From NCBI GenBank assembly GCA_002791295.1, contig PFWU01000030.1, positions 1-47,217 of the forward strand: 47,217 nt of DNA, in the 5' to 3' direction. Origin of the DNA: Candidatus Uhrbacteria bacterium CG_4_9_14_3_um_filter_50_9 (GTDB taxonomy: Bacteria; Patescibacteriota; Patescibacteriia; UBA9934; GWF2-40-263). Both the position numbers and the translations under genes were made by a program. The notes under the pieces are model-generated. The model saw only the letters and a list, made by a program, of their open reading frames with translations. It had not been told where the DNA came from and did no database searches. Positions 9,801-18,628 of this stretch are shown piece after piece (position 1 is the stretch's first letter; each line of letters opens with the position of its first letter).

Positions 9801-9839
9801 CACGCACCAGCAACCGTTTCGAGTGTTCATGTGAGACAT
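6813..9839 (-). CDS. Secreted lipoprotein: about 8 MopE-type metal-binding repeats plus 7 FG-GAP (integrin-like) repeats
   Basis: Lipobox-like VLSIGGC; eight DCDD...P.A.E.CD..DN.CDG.ID modules; seven D.DGDG.DDL..GAPG repeats. SD AAGGAG before ATG at 9839. Confidence 0.85.
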   Translation of the reverse strand: MSHMNTRNGCWCVSVLAIVLSIGGCDTGKVAFDPDTGYVPGIDADGDGYTETEDCDDTDASVRPGATEICDAIDNNCNGLIDDGVMNTWYADSDADGFGNEDYTIEACGMPEGYAATAGDCDDGNAEISPIADEVCDYVDNNCDGAIDEGLFLTWYEDADSDTFGASDTWAEACTQPMGYVASSSDCDDTNATINPDATEVCDGIDNDCDMQIDDDDGNLDLSTAETWYGDTDGDGFGDSYYTEIACEASAGYVENNQDCDDTNADINPSVREDCGDLIDNDCDGTVDSPDTLYLDADADGYGDPDSSLVTCEDETGYVTNADDCDDSTSAISPDAAEECDTVDNDCDGFIDESDVIDRTTWYADDDADGYGDVSDTEEACTQPSGYVSDDTDCDDTDAGTNPGADEYCDGHDDDCDGSTDESDAVDAVDYYLDADADGYGDAIYSVTGCSAPTGYVTDNTDCDDSTSAVSPGKTEVCDYVDNDCDTSIDEGVLTTYYTDGDGDGYGDSSASTAEDCVAPSGFTSDTGDCDDTEASVNPGETEVCGDWLDNDCDGTPNTCGFSGTSSLADAGSKWTGEASGDEAGGPLLGGCDLNDDGDPDIVFASHENGSGTTRGGAVYVVFSSSVSSGTVSASTAGARIYGSASSGYFGSSLACGDLDGDGSDDLVVGAPGVSSSAGRMHVFMGPFSGSMSDADADMTRSGIGSGDETGAAVAVGDLDHDGYDDLVVSVPMEDSGGTSAGGVYIEFGPVNTGTEPIDEYAIFLTGASGDQAGSSLVITDIDADGGDDLLIGAPGNDDAASNAGAVYILEGPLSTTSGTIASVVNYTLTGEVAGDAAGAYLMTGDVDTDGYDDLMVGVPAYDDTGTSEGALYLFLTPVSALDASLSTADLQLVGQSSNDEFGTDAAVADVNGDGDNDLIVSALGDDGAGADAGTAYVWLGPVSVTATISTIDGELQGESAGDNAGECLEAAGDVDGDGYDDVLICALGDDDGGSAAGATYLFLGTGL

Positions 9840-10279
9840 TGCTGTCTCCTTATCAGCGAAAGGCGCTTTCTGCGCCCAAATAAGGGCCATTGTAACAAGC
9901 GTCATGCCTGCCCGTGATGACCCGCGCCCAACCTCCGAAAGGCGCGATTCACCACAACAAAAACCTCATGAAAACCTCCTTTATTCAATGAATCATGAAT
10001 AACTGAGGGAACATGAGGCTTTGTTTCTGTGCTATTTATGGCTGCACAAGTGGCCCTAATTGACCACTCAATCTAACGAATCAGGTGCGGAATGTCAATA
10101 CTTACTTACTTCAACATCCCAGCTAAAGCTGGAATGGCCTCGTGTGCGTGAGGCTTCAAACGGGCGTCAATCTGATCTGGAAGAATTTCTAGCCTCATGA
10201 TTCCAAGTCCAATTGGCTTCATAACCCACCTGCCCCATGACGAGACCATGAACGAGCGAAAACGTTTTGACGTCCTTTT

Positions 10280-10894
10280 TTAGTGACGCTCCAAAAGAAT
10301 ACGTTCTGTGGTTTCGACAATGACCTGTGTCTGCGGATCGATCTCGAGATTGACCCGATCTCCTACCTGTTTGTCGCCGAAACGTGTGAGCTTCAACGTC
10401 TCTGGAATAAACCAAACCTGAAATGTCCCCTGTGACTTATCGGCATCAACAACCGTTAAGCTCGCCCCATCAAGTCCGATAAACCCTTTTGAAAAAATAA
10501 ATCTCATCCACTCGGGAGCCACTTTAAACGTCATCACCTTGTTGTTATCGCTCTCTTCAAGAGAGACGATCTCCGCCATGGTCGAAACATGTCCACTCAT
10601 GGGATGTCCTCCAATCTCATCTCCCATCTTTGCCGATCGTTCGATGTTTACCCGGTCGCCTTGCTTGAGCTCACCGATCGTCGTCTTCGCAAGTGTCTCC
10701 TGCATCGCATCAAACGTCGCTCGCACACCATCAATTTTTGTGACGGTAAAGCATGTGCCGTCAATCGAAACACTTGCTCCGATTTTGAGTCCCGTGATCA
10801 GCGAGTCTGGAAGCTCCACGACAAACGTCTTAAGCCCTGGCTTGTCTTCCATCTCCACCACAGGACAAAGCGCCTGAATGATTCCTGTATACAT
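10280..10894 (-). CDS. ribE: Riboflavin synthase (alpha chain)
   Basis: MYTGIIQ start; GEIGGH-like 'GDEIGGHPMSGHV' and 'GLDGASLTV' signatures in two lumazine-binding repeats. Confidence 0.9.
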   Translation of the reverse strand: MYTGIIQALCPVVEMEDKPGLKTFVVELPDSLITGLKIGASVSIDGTCFTVTKIDGVRATFDAMQETLAKTTIGELKQGDRVNIERSAKMGDEIGGHPMSGHVSTMAEIVSLEESDNNKVMTFKVAPEWMRFIFSKGFIGLDGASLTVVDADKSQGTFQVWFIPETLKLTRFGDKQVGDRVNLEIDPQTQVIVETTERILLERH

Positions 10895-10960
10895 ACGCTT
10901 GGTAGCTTGCCGGAAGCAATATATTTTGTAAACAGAAAAGAACCCTGGTGGGTTCTCGTG

Positions 10961-11899
10961 TTACGGAGGGCTGACCTTGAGAAGTATCAAGATCTGATCG
11001 ATGGCCTGAGCCATCTCCTCGGGACCCCGAGTACTGCCTGGGCCGCGTGCGTTACCCATGACGGTGTCTCCGCCACCGAATGCGGCCTCTGGCTCCTGCT
11101 CACTCAACCTTCTCCCAATCTCGGGAACAGGAAACCAGTAGGTGACCGGGGCGTAGCGGCAGAGTGTGTAGTACCAACGCCCACTCGGCGTCTGACGAAC
11201 ACTTGCGAAGGCGCGAACCTGGCGTCGTGCCAACTTCATGCGCGCATGTGGTCCGATCTCACGTACCATCTCCCAGCCCGCACCCCTGTGCAGGGTTTCG
11301 TAGTCGTCTTCAATGGAGACAGACTTTCCACGTGCTGAAGCGAAGTCGTCGATGCGACCTGCGATACTCTCAAGCACTCCCATATGCTCCCCAGGATCCT
11401 TGCGATCAAGGGCCCCACTCATCCTGAAGTCCCAGTAGGGCTGGAAGATCCAGGCGGCCTGGCGCACGATCTCCATGTCGCGCGGCAAGTCCACGAGACC
11501 CGCACGCTTGTCCATGGTATCGACGTGACCGAAGAGCCTATTGAGTGCAGGGTTGACCATCGGCGCAACGATGAAGTGGTGCACGAAGGCGTAGTAGCAC
11601 AGGGCCACATCTGGATCACAGTCGTTCATCCAGACATGCACTTCTTCGTCCCCTGTGGGCATGAGCAGCGTGAGGAGACCATCATGGATCCAGGAGCGAA
11701 CCTGCATGGCCGATGAGAGCATGGCAGGTCTTGGTGGACCTGCATGATGATCGAAGTTGAAGTGCTGGCTCTGGAGGTCATAGCACGGAGGTGCGTTGAC
11801 GAATCCATCCACGGCGATGGAGCGGCGGGGCATCTGAGTCTTGAACGCCTCCCAGTTCATGGGAGGACGTGTGGGCTCCATGTGAAAGACGATGGGCAA
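10961..11899 (-). CDS. Hypothetical protein with FDHH motif (weak DHH/MYG1-like resemblance)
   Basis: 312-aa ORF, TTG start after SD AGGAGG; motifs FNFDHHAG, DCDPDVALCYYAFVHH, HVDTMDKRAG; own promoter. Confidence 0.55.
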   Translation of the reverse strand: MPIVFHMEPTRPPMNWEAFKTQMPRRSIAVDGFVNAPPCYDLQSQHFNFDHHAGPPRPAMLSSAMQVRSWIHDGLLTLLMPTGDEEVHVWMNDCDPDVALCYYAFVHHFIVAPMVNPALNRLFGHVDTMDKRAGLVDLPRDMEIVRQAAWIFQPYWDFRMSGALDRKDPGEHMGVLESIAGRIDDFASARGKSVSIEDDYETLHRGAGWEMVREIGPHARMKLARRQVRAFASVRQTPSGRWYYTLCRYAPVTYWFPVPEIGRRLSEQEPEAAFGGGDTVMGNARGPGSTRGPEEMAQAIDQILILLKVSPP

Positions 11900-11935
11900 T
11901 GAACCCTCCTATGCCAGTGAGTCTGGCAGGAACCC

Positions 11936-11964
11936 AACCTACTCTTTCTCTCGTGTAGGGTCAA
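11936..11964 (-). promoter_or_regulatory. Sigma70-type promoter of the 10961..11899 gene
   Basis: Minus strand TTGACC - 17 nt - TAGGTT. Confidence 0.6.
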
Positions 11965-11983
11965 CTTATGTAGAGATTCCTGA

Positions 11984-12124
11984 AATAAGAAAACCTCGCG
12001 TGCGTAGCGAGGCTGTAGAAAAGATCCTGGTCACAGACACTGATCGGACGAGCGGCCATGGAAGGAGGCGATGCGATGAAGAAACCGTGTGTCTTATCGG
12101 CGCATGGACCAGGAAAAGGTTGGT
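11984..12124 (-). ncRNA. Candidate independent small RNA
   Basis: Minus-strand TTGACA-17-TAGGCT at 12159..12131; terminator CCTCGC/GCGAGG + TTTTCTTATTT at 12012..11982; no ORF with an SD inside. Confidence 0.5.
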
Positions 12125-12130
12125 ACAAGG

Positions 12131-12159
12131 AGCCTAACCGTGCAAGCACCTTGTGTCAA
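12131..12159 (-). promoter_or_regulatory. Promoter of the candidate small RNA
   Basis: TTGACA - 17 nt - TAGGCT (minus). Confidence 0.6.
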
Positions 12160-12192
12160 GATACACATACACCAAAAAAGAAAAGACGGATG

Positions 12193-12453
12193 TTAGTACA
12201 TCCGTCCGTGCGAACCCCCCTTGCGCAAGCGCTCGGCCGTGGGCTCGTAAATCATGGTGTGGTGCACGACCATCTTGCGACCGCACCGAGAACATGTGAT
12301 GTGGAACCCGTCTCCCTCAAGGAGTGTTTCCTCTGGATACGGGCCGTAGCTCAGGTCGTTCTCAACGACCATGAGCTCGCACATGCACCAAGGGTTCGTG
12401 CAGTGGAGCGTAAGGCTCCAAGAAGGAACTGATGTGCAATGAACGATCTTCAT
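12193..12453 (-). CDS. Small zinc-ribbon protein
   Basis: MKIVHCTSVPSWSLTLHCTNPWCMCELMV...CSRCGRKM; SD GGAGG before the internal ATG at 12453; terminator downstream. Confidence 0.7.
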   Translation of the reverse strand: MKIVHCTSVPSWSLTLHCTNPWCMCELMVVENDLSYGPYPEETLLEGDGFHITCSRCGRKMVVHHTMIYEPTAERLRKGGSHGRMY

Positions 12454-12866
12454 CCGAGCACCTCCTTGAGCTTGAGAATGGCGAGGTAGTGATCGAAGGC
12501 CATGACGCACGACTTAATCGTGCCGAGAGACATCACATGGATACTCTCTGCATCCGAATCCGCCTTTGCGCTCCGCAGCAGATCCGTCGTGACACGAGCC
12601 CAGAAGACATGTGCGGCACAGTGCAGAGGGCGCGGATCACGATCTGGATCATCGAGGACACACAGTGGCGTGAAGTCGTCTTCATCAAGATGAATCCCGA
12701 CCTCTTCCATCAACTCACGCTGAACAGCCTTGAGCACGGTCTCACCAGGGTCCACGCGCCCTCCGGGGAAAGCAAGCTTGCCCTGGAAGGGGTCCTTCGC
12801 GCGCCGGATGAGCAACACCTGTTCTCCATCCGTCAGCACCGCATCGACCGTCAGTTGCATGTTCAT
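12450..12866 (-). CDS. NUDIX hydrolase
   Basis: Nudix box GGRVDPGETVLKAVQRELMEEVGI. Confidence 0.92.
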   Translation of the reverse strand: MNMQLTVDAVLTDGEQVLLIRRAKDPFQGKLAFPGGRVDPGETVLKAVQRELMEEVGIHLDEDDFTPLCVLDDPDRDPRPLHCAAHVFWARVTTDLLRSAKADSDAESIHVMSLGTIKSCVMAFDHYLAILKLKEVLG

Positions 12867-12881
12867 GGTGTTCTCCTTGAA

Positions 12882-13115
12882 TTAGTGATGAAGCCGACGA
12901 GTCACTACCGGAGGCAGTGAACTCCACTTGAGCCTCAGATCCGTTTCGCAGACAGGACACTCGACGTAGGGAAGCCGTTCACCGTTGTCGCCCGCGTAGT
13001 AACAGGCGTCGAATGTTCCAACCTTTACGTCGCCCTCCTCAACGAGCAGTTGAGACTTACACGAGTGACAGGTCACTGTCAGACTCCAGGGACCAGGGCT
13101 TGAGAGAACCTTCAT
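12882..13115 (-). CDS. Small zinc-ribbon protein, apparent paralogue of 12193..12453
   Basis: MKVLSSPGPWSLTVTCHSCKSQLLVEEGDV...CPVC; SD GGAGG upstream. Confidence 0.7.
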   Translation of the reverse strand: MKVLSSPGPWSLTVTCHSCKSQLLVEEGDVKVGTFDACYYAGDNGERLPYVECPVCETDLRLKWSSLPPVVTRRLHH

Positions 13116-13212
13116 TGTTGCCTCCAGTTGGAATGAACGATTGCGATCTCCTCAATCGCAAGGCCATCATGGCAGTCATCAAACATTATCTCTATAAAAA
13201 ATCGTTTCAAAA

Positions 13213-13241
13213 TTGACAAATTACAAAAAAATGCTTATTCT
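13213..13241 (+). promoter_or_regulatory. Sigma70-type promoter for the TrmB-like/Hsp20/VanW operon
   Basis: TTGACA - 17 nt - TATTCT. Confidence 0.75.
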
Positions 13242-13257
13242 TAGGCACAGAATAAGC
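13233..13257. promoter_or_regulatory. Operator-like inverted repeat overlapping the -10 box
   Basis: GCTTATTCT - 7 nt - AGAATAAGC. Confidence 0.6.
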
Positions 13258-13294
13258 TTAAATTTCTACGAAATTCGTCGTAAGAACCACACAT

Positions 13295-14089
13295 GTGTCA
13301 CTTTCCCCTAACGAAAATAAAGAAATCTCTGAAGTCTTGAGGGACTTTGGTTTTAATGAAAAGGATGAACAAGTGTATTTGTGCCTTCTTTCTAAAGGAC
13401 AGACCACCCTTTCTCCTTTAGCCTACGAACTTGGACTTCCTGTAAGCACGGTCCAGTCAACGATTAAGCGCTTGGTTGATAAGGGAGTCGTCGACGTAAG
13501 TAAACACAAGACCAGAAGTCTGTATGAGGCAAGTCCTCCGAACGTCTTTAAACACATCCTTAAGGAGCAAGCGAAAGGAATCGCTGGGATTATCCCCCTT
13601 CTCGACAAACTTAGTTCAGACCCCCTGACAACACCTCGACTACGAGTGTTCCAGCGCGAGCGCATCACGGAAATTTTGAACGCATCCTTAGAATGTAAAC
13701 ATAAAGTGGTGTATGAGGTCATTTCAGCAAAAGACTTCCAGGATGTCATTGGAGAAAAATATCATTACACCAGACGCCGCGTACAAGCGGGAGTTGAACT
13801 CAAGAGTCTGCGTGTCCGTTCACGGGAAATAAAAAAGTACAACACACGGATTCATACCCGTGAACGACGCGAGGCTCGTTTTCTTCCTCCAGAACTTGAT
13901 TTTCGATCTAGTTTTTTGTTCTGGGATAACACGGTCGCTTTTTTATCAACCAAGTCAGAAGGGCTCCACTGGATGGTAGAGAGTGAATCCGTTCGTGAAA
14001 TGTATGAGCAGCTATTTAAGTTGTTATGGTCTGTCTCAGGAAAGATGGAAACGCTAGCCTCAGAGGGTTCAACTAAGGTACAATTGTAA
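13295..14089 (+). CDS. TrmB-family transcriptional regulator
   Basis: N-terminal winged-helix (FGFNEKDEQVYLCLLSKGQTTLSPLAYELGLPVSTVQSTIKRLVDKGVV); GTG start. Confidence 0.8.
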   Translation: MSLSPNENKEISEVLRDFGFNEKDEQVYLCLLSKGQTTLSPLAYELGLPVSTVQSTIKRLVDKGVVDVSKHKTRSLYEASPPNVFKHILKEQAKGIAGIIPLLDKLSSDPLTTPRLRVFQRERITEILNASLECKHKVVYEVISAKDFQDVIGEKYHYTRRRVQAGVELKSLRVRSREIKKYNTRIHTRERREARFLPPELDFRSSFLFWDNTVAFLSTKSEGLHWMVESESVREMYEQLFKLLWSVSGKMETLASEGSTKVQL

Positions 14090-14093
14090 CGTT

Positions 14094-14486
14094 ATGAGTG
14101 AATTCCAAGGATCACTCAGTAGTGCGCACAACGAGTGGCTTTCGCAAAACGAAGGGCAGCTTGCTGTTGATGTTGTGGAAACAAGAGAACATCTTATTGT
14201 CCGCTCAGCTATCGCTGGCGTGACCGCTGATGAGCTCGATATTTCCCTCTCGGAAGATACGCTCACCATTCGTGGGGCACGCGAGCATGGCTGCAGTGAA
14301 ACAACCGATGACAACACCCACGTACAAGAGTGTCACTGGGGTGCCTTCTCTCGATCAATCATCCTTCCAGCTCATGTCGATCCAGACGTTGTGACAGCAA
14401 CATTGAAACGAGGCATCTTAACCATCCGCATGAAGAAAGTTGAGATGGATAGGCATGTGCCTGTTCTTGAAATTGAAGATCTATGA
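14094..14486 (+). CDS. Hsp20/alpha-crystallin family small heat shock protein
   Basis: ACD features: GVTADELDISLSEDTLTIRGARE ... GAFSRSIILPAHVDPDVVTATLKRGILTIRMKK. Confidence 0.9.
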   Translation: MSEFQGSLSSAHNEWLSQNEGQLAVDVVETREHLIVRSAIAGVTADELDISLSEDTLTIRGAREHGCSETTDDNTHVQECHWGAFSRSIILPAHVDPDVVTATLKRGILTIRMKKVEMDRHVPVLEIEDL

Positions 14487-16402
14487 GTACCCCTGAACAC
14501 CTGTCAGACCTCCTCTCAGACAAAAAAGTGGGAGGTTTTTGGAAAACGACAAGACTCCCAATAATCGTCGTTGTTGCGTTGACTATCTTTGCCGTGTCCG
14601 CCGCATATGTTTGGGCAGAGAGCTACAATGGTCGCATGCCCCCAAGGTCTTCTATCGGTGACATCACTCTTGGAGGAATGACGACAAGCGAAGCAGAACA
14701 ACGTATTCAAGAACGTGTCGACGCCATTCTTACCACAGGCATCACGGTTGTGATGAACAGCCAAGAAAAACAACTCCCTCTTGTCACACTTGTTTCAGGA
14801 GACCTAATTGAAGATGTCCATTTTTCCATCAATGAATTTGTGGATCAGCTCGCAAACACACGCCACCCAAACCCCATTCTCAACATTGGCTATCTCCTCA
14901 CAGAAATCATCGATCCAACACGCACAACTGTTTCTGTTGAACTACAGCGAGGTCAGCTCACCCAAAGTCTTCTCAATCTCTACCCAAACATACAAACCCT
15001 TTCTATCCCAACAACGTTCGATGTTACTTATTCAGAATCTGAGGAACGTTGGCTGGTTGAAGCAAAGGAAGGAGAACCTGGTATTGAGTTTCAACTAGAT
15101 CTTTTCTTTTCTGATCTTGAATCACAGCTCTCGCAGTTAAATGGAGGTTCTGTTGAGCTTGAGCTGCTGGATGTCTCCCCTTCTGTTTCGAAAGATGAAG
15201 CTCAGAAACAAGCCGAACAGGTAACTGCTGTGCTTGATCGCGCACCTTATGTTATTGCGTTCACGGAAGACGAGAAAACATGGGATCTCACAAGTGTGAG
15301 CTTGGCAACCATGCTGATCCCAACTCATACCGAAACAATCAGTCTCGATGCAGATTTATTCTTTCAGTGGTTTACAACAATCTCTGAGGAAGTAAACCAA
15401 GCCGCTGTCAACGCACGTCTTGAAGTTAAGGATGGACGGGTAACTGATTTTGTAGAAAGTGAAGAAGGGCGTGAGGTAGATGGAGAAACAACCTATCAAC
15501 GTGTTCTCGTCGCGATACTCTCAGGGAAAAATAAACCTATAAATCTCGCAATGGTTGTTGAAGAACCAATGGTAAAAACAGGTGATATCAACGATTTAGG
15601 AATTACGGAAATCCTAGGAACAGGAACTTCAAGTTACCGAGGAAGCCCTACCAATCGTCGACACAATATCCAAAATGGTGTTGATCTTCTCAATGGACTC
15701 CTGATTGCCCCAGGGGAAACATTCTCTCTTATTGAGGCGCTCAGACCCTTTACGTATGAAAACGGTTATCTTGCAGAGCTTGTCATCAAGGGCGACAAAA
15801 TCGAACCAGAGCTGGGTGGTGGGTTATGTCAGATTGGAACCACCACGTTCCGTGCAACCATGAACGCAGGATTGCCGGTCACAGAACGTCAAAACCATTC
15901 CCTCGTCGTTTCTTACTACAACGACCCAGCGAATGGAAATCCGGGAACAGATGCAACGATCTATGAACCCGCCCCCGACTACAAATTCACCAACGACACG
16001 GATCACTACATTCTCTTTCAAGCAGAAAACTTTACAGAGACGCAGGACCTACGCTTCACTTTTTGGGGAACATCTGATGGGCGTAAAGGCACCTACGAAC
16101 CTCCAGTCGTTACGCGCTGGATTCCTGTTGGAGCAACACAGTACATTGAAACAGAAAATCTGGAACCTGGAGTAGAACAATGTCAGGGAGCACATATCGG
16201 AGCCGATGCGTCCTTCACCTATACCGTCACACATGCTGATGGAACAATTGAAGAAACGGTCTATACATCTCACTATCGTCCACTCCCACAAATTTGTTTG
16301 ATTGGTGTTGATCCTGAAGTCACTGAAGAAGACGAGACCCTGCTGGACGAAAATCTGTCAGAAGAATCTATGGGGGAAGTAGATTCTACTGAAACGGAGT
16401 AG
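14483..16402 (+). CDS. VanW family protein
   Basis: RRHNIQNGVDLLNGLLIAPGETFSL...GGGLCQIGTTTFRATMNAGLPVTERQNHSLVVSYY; N-terminal TM segment. Confidence 0.88.
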   Translation: MSTPEHLSDLLSDKKVGGFWKTTRLPIIVVVALTIFAVSAAYVWAESYNGRMPPRSSIGDITLGGMTTSEAEQRIQERVDAILTTGITVVMNSQEKQLPLVTLVSGDLIEDVHFSINEFVDQLANTRHPNPILNIGYLLTEIIDPTRTTVSVELQRGQLTQSLLNLYPNIQTLSIPTTFDVTYSESEERWLVEAKEGEPGIEFQLDLFFSDLESQLSQLNGGSVELELLDVSPSVSKDEAQKQAEQVTAVLDRAPYVIAFTEDEKTWDLTSVSLATMLIPTHTETISLDADLFFQWFTTISEEVNQAAVNARLEVKDGRVTDFVESEEGREVDGETTYQRVLVAILSGKNKPINLAMVVEEPMVKTGDINDLGITEILGTGTSSYRGSPTNRRHNIQNGVDLLNGLLIAPGETFSLIEALRPFTYENGYLAELVIKGDKIEPELGGGLCQIGTTTFRATMNAGLPVTERQNHSLVVSYYNDPANGNPGTDATIYEPAPDYKFTNDTDHYILFQAENFTETQDLRFTFWGTSDGRKGTYEPPVVTRWIPVGATQYIETENLEPGVEQCQGAHIGADASFTYTVTHADGTIEETVYTSHYRPLPQICLIGVDPEVTEEDETLLDENLSEESMGEVDSTETE

Positions 16403-16784
16403 TCCTTATCCACAATGCTGCTTGCATGTTCGTTGCTCAGAGAAGTAAGATCGGGACGTGAACAAAAAAGACCCGGCAGAGCCGGGTCCCGATCATTCCA
16501 TACAATGACCTGCAGGCAAGAAATTTCAGACGAGGAGAAATCGAGCCGGAGCCTGATGTATCCACGCTATGAAATCCCATGCTTGTCGTGCCTGCAGATC
16601 ACTGAGTGCAATGACAATGGAGAGCAAGAACGTGACTTAAGATAACACCCAAGTCTATACATCACGGTTAAATTTGTCAAGGGTTAACACCAAGACTATG
16701 TTAACCCATTTTGACGGCCCCCGCAAGGGAGCCGTATTTGTTTGCCATAACGACTCTATTTTTGTCAGTTTCTGATGAAAATAT

Positions 16785-16818
16785 AGCTAAAAACAGGCTT
16801 GAGCGCCTGTTTTTAGCT
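16785..16818. terminator. Hairpin terminator
   Basis: AGCTAAAAACAGGC-loop-GCCTGTTTTTAGCT. Confidence 0.75.
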
Positions 16819-16905
16819 ATCAATTTTTTAGAATTTGGATGAAAATGAATCTTAAAGTATCAATTCATCCAGAGACCATCCAGTGTTTCTCCACTGACTT
16901 TTCCC

Positions 16906-17526
16906 CTATTTGATCACTTTATCGACCAAACCATACTTTACTGCCTCGGCCGCAGACATGAAATTATCACGTTCCGTATCTTGTTCTACCCTAGTTTTCT
17001 TCTGCCCTGTGTGCTTCGCCAAGATGTTATTGAGCTGGTCCTTAATCTGCAAAATACGTTCTGCATGAATTTTGATATCGGTTGCTTGCCCCTGTACCCC
17101 ACCGAGAACCTGATGAATCATCACCTCTGAGTTCGGAAGTGAGAAACGTTTTTTTGGTGCCCCAGAAGCCAAGAGCACAGCCCCCATTGAGGCTGCCATG
17201 CCAATACAGATCGTGGAAACATCTGGTTTCACATACTGCATGGCGTCATAAATCGCGAGACCAGAAGTGACGGACCCACCTGGCGAGTTGATATAAAGCT
17301 TGATGTCAGCCTTCTTATCCTGACTCTCTAAAAAAAGCATCTGAGCGATAATCAAGTTGGCCACAGTGTCATCAATCGCTGTCCCAAGAAAAATAATCCG
17401 ATCTTTCAGGAGACGTGAATAGATGTCATAGGCCCGCTCCCCCATGTGTGTCTTTTCAATAACGGTCGGGATGAGGATTTGATCCACCACTGGTGTCTCG
17501 TTCGAACTGAGTGAGTATGTATTCAT
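16906..17526 (-). CDS. clpP: ATP-dependent Clp protease proteolytic subunit
   Basis: [47 protein letters not shown] signatures. Confidence 0.97.
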   Translation of the reverse strand: MNTYSLSSNETPVVDQILIPTVIEKTHMGERAYDIYSRLLKDRIIFLGTAIDDTVANLIIAQMLFLESQDKKADIKLYINSPGGSVTSGLAIYDAMQYVKPDVSTICIGMAASMGAVLLASGAPKKRFSLPNSEVMIHQVLGGVQGQATDIKIHAERILQIKDQLNNILAKHTGQKKTRVEQDTERDNFMSAAEAVKYGLVDKVIK

Positions 17527-17555
17527 AAATATTGCATTACAACGCCCCTACTGTA

Positions 17556-18533
17556 CTACGATCGTACGACCTTTTCCACCTTCCACCTTCCTTCTCGCTC
17601 AATCAAGTGCGCATTCTCGAGGGTAAACCCAGCCGCACGCTTATGCCCCCCTCCACCGAATGCGCGTGCGATCTCAGAAACATCTCGATCGAGCGAACGC
17701 ATGCTGACCTTCACTCCCCCATCAGTGGTCTCACGCAAAACAAACAGTGTTCCTGTGTCTGTCACAAGATTCAAAAAGTTCGAGAGTCCATCAATCTCAT
17801 CATCCGTCACTTGATTCTCCTCAATATCTTTTCGTGTCAAACACGTTGAGATGTAGCCAAACTCTGGATGCTGAAACAAGCGTTCAAGTGCCACCCCCCA
17901 GACACGCAATGCTGAAATGGAACGATTTTGAAACATGGCGCGGATCACATCTTGTACGCGCGCCCCACGCATCACAAGACTTGATGCGGTATCAAGCGCT
18001 CGCTCATTCGTGGCTGCATTTGAAAATGCTGTTGTATCAAAGCAGAGTCCTGTCAGCAGGCAGGTTGCTGCGTCTTTACTTGGGACAATTTGATTGTGTT
18101 CAAAAAATCGATGAACTACTTCTGCGGTCGCTGGTGCATCAACAAGCACCTGATTCACGTGGCCATACCGTGTGTTTGTTGTGTGGTGATCGATATTCAC
18201 AACTGTTGGTTCACCTGGAATAAGCTCAAGAAGCGACTGAACAAATGTCTCATCAGAGCAATCAAACACCACAAGAAGGTCAATGGACGCATCGTGAAAC
18301 ACCGATCGATCTGTCGTGCACAAACTGATGTTTGGTAACGATTGATATTTCTCAGGAACGGGCTCTGCGACAAAGACAGGAACACGCTTCCCTAACCCAA
18401 TGAAAAAATCAGCGATCGCAAGCGAAGCCCCAAGACTATCTCCGTCAATACGCTCATCAGAAACAAGTACCGGGTTTGTCGCACTTAGGAGAAGATCGTA
18501 AATTTGTTTGTGGATATAAGATTCCATAAGCAA
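17556..18533 (-). CDS. DHH-family phosphoesterase (NrnA-like)
   Basis: DGDSLGASLA, NIDHHTTNTRYG, and C-terminal DHHA1 GGGGHKRAAGF. Confidence 0.92.
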   Translation of the reverse strand: MLMESYIHKQIYDLLLSATNPVLVSDERIDGDSLGASLAIADFFIGLGKRVPVFVAEPVPEKYQSLPNISLCTTDRSVFHDASIDLLVVFDCSDETFVQSLLELIPGEPTVVNIDHHTTNTRYGHVNQVLVDAPATAEVVHRFFEHNQIVPSKDAATCLLTGLCFDTTAFSNAATNERALDTASSLVMRGARVQDVIRAMFQNRSISALRVWGVALERLFQHPEFGYISTCLTRKDIEENQVTDDEIDGLSNFLNLVTDTGTLFVLRETTDGGVKVSMRSLDRDVSEIARAFGGGGHKRAAGFTLENAHLIEREGRWKVEKVVRS

Positions 18534-18628
18534 ATTAACCTACCGCACCCAAAACGGCGCGTCAACCATATCATGTCGCTTGCGAGCATTATCGCATGCT
18601 ATAATGCTCGCACCTGTAAATTAAGGAT

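Noticed and set aside
12058-12432. 124-aa plus ORF MEGGDAMKKPCVL...
   Set aside because: Has an SD-like start but reads antisense through terminators and the zinc-ribbon gene; kept only as an alternative explanation for the GGAGG-GATGCGATGAA motif.
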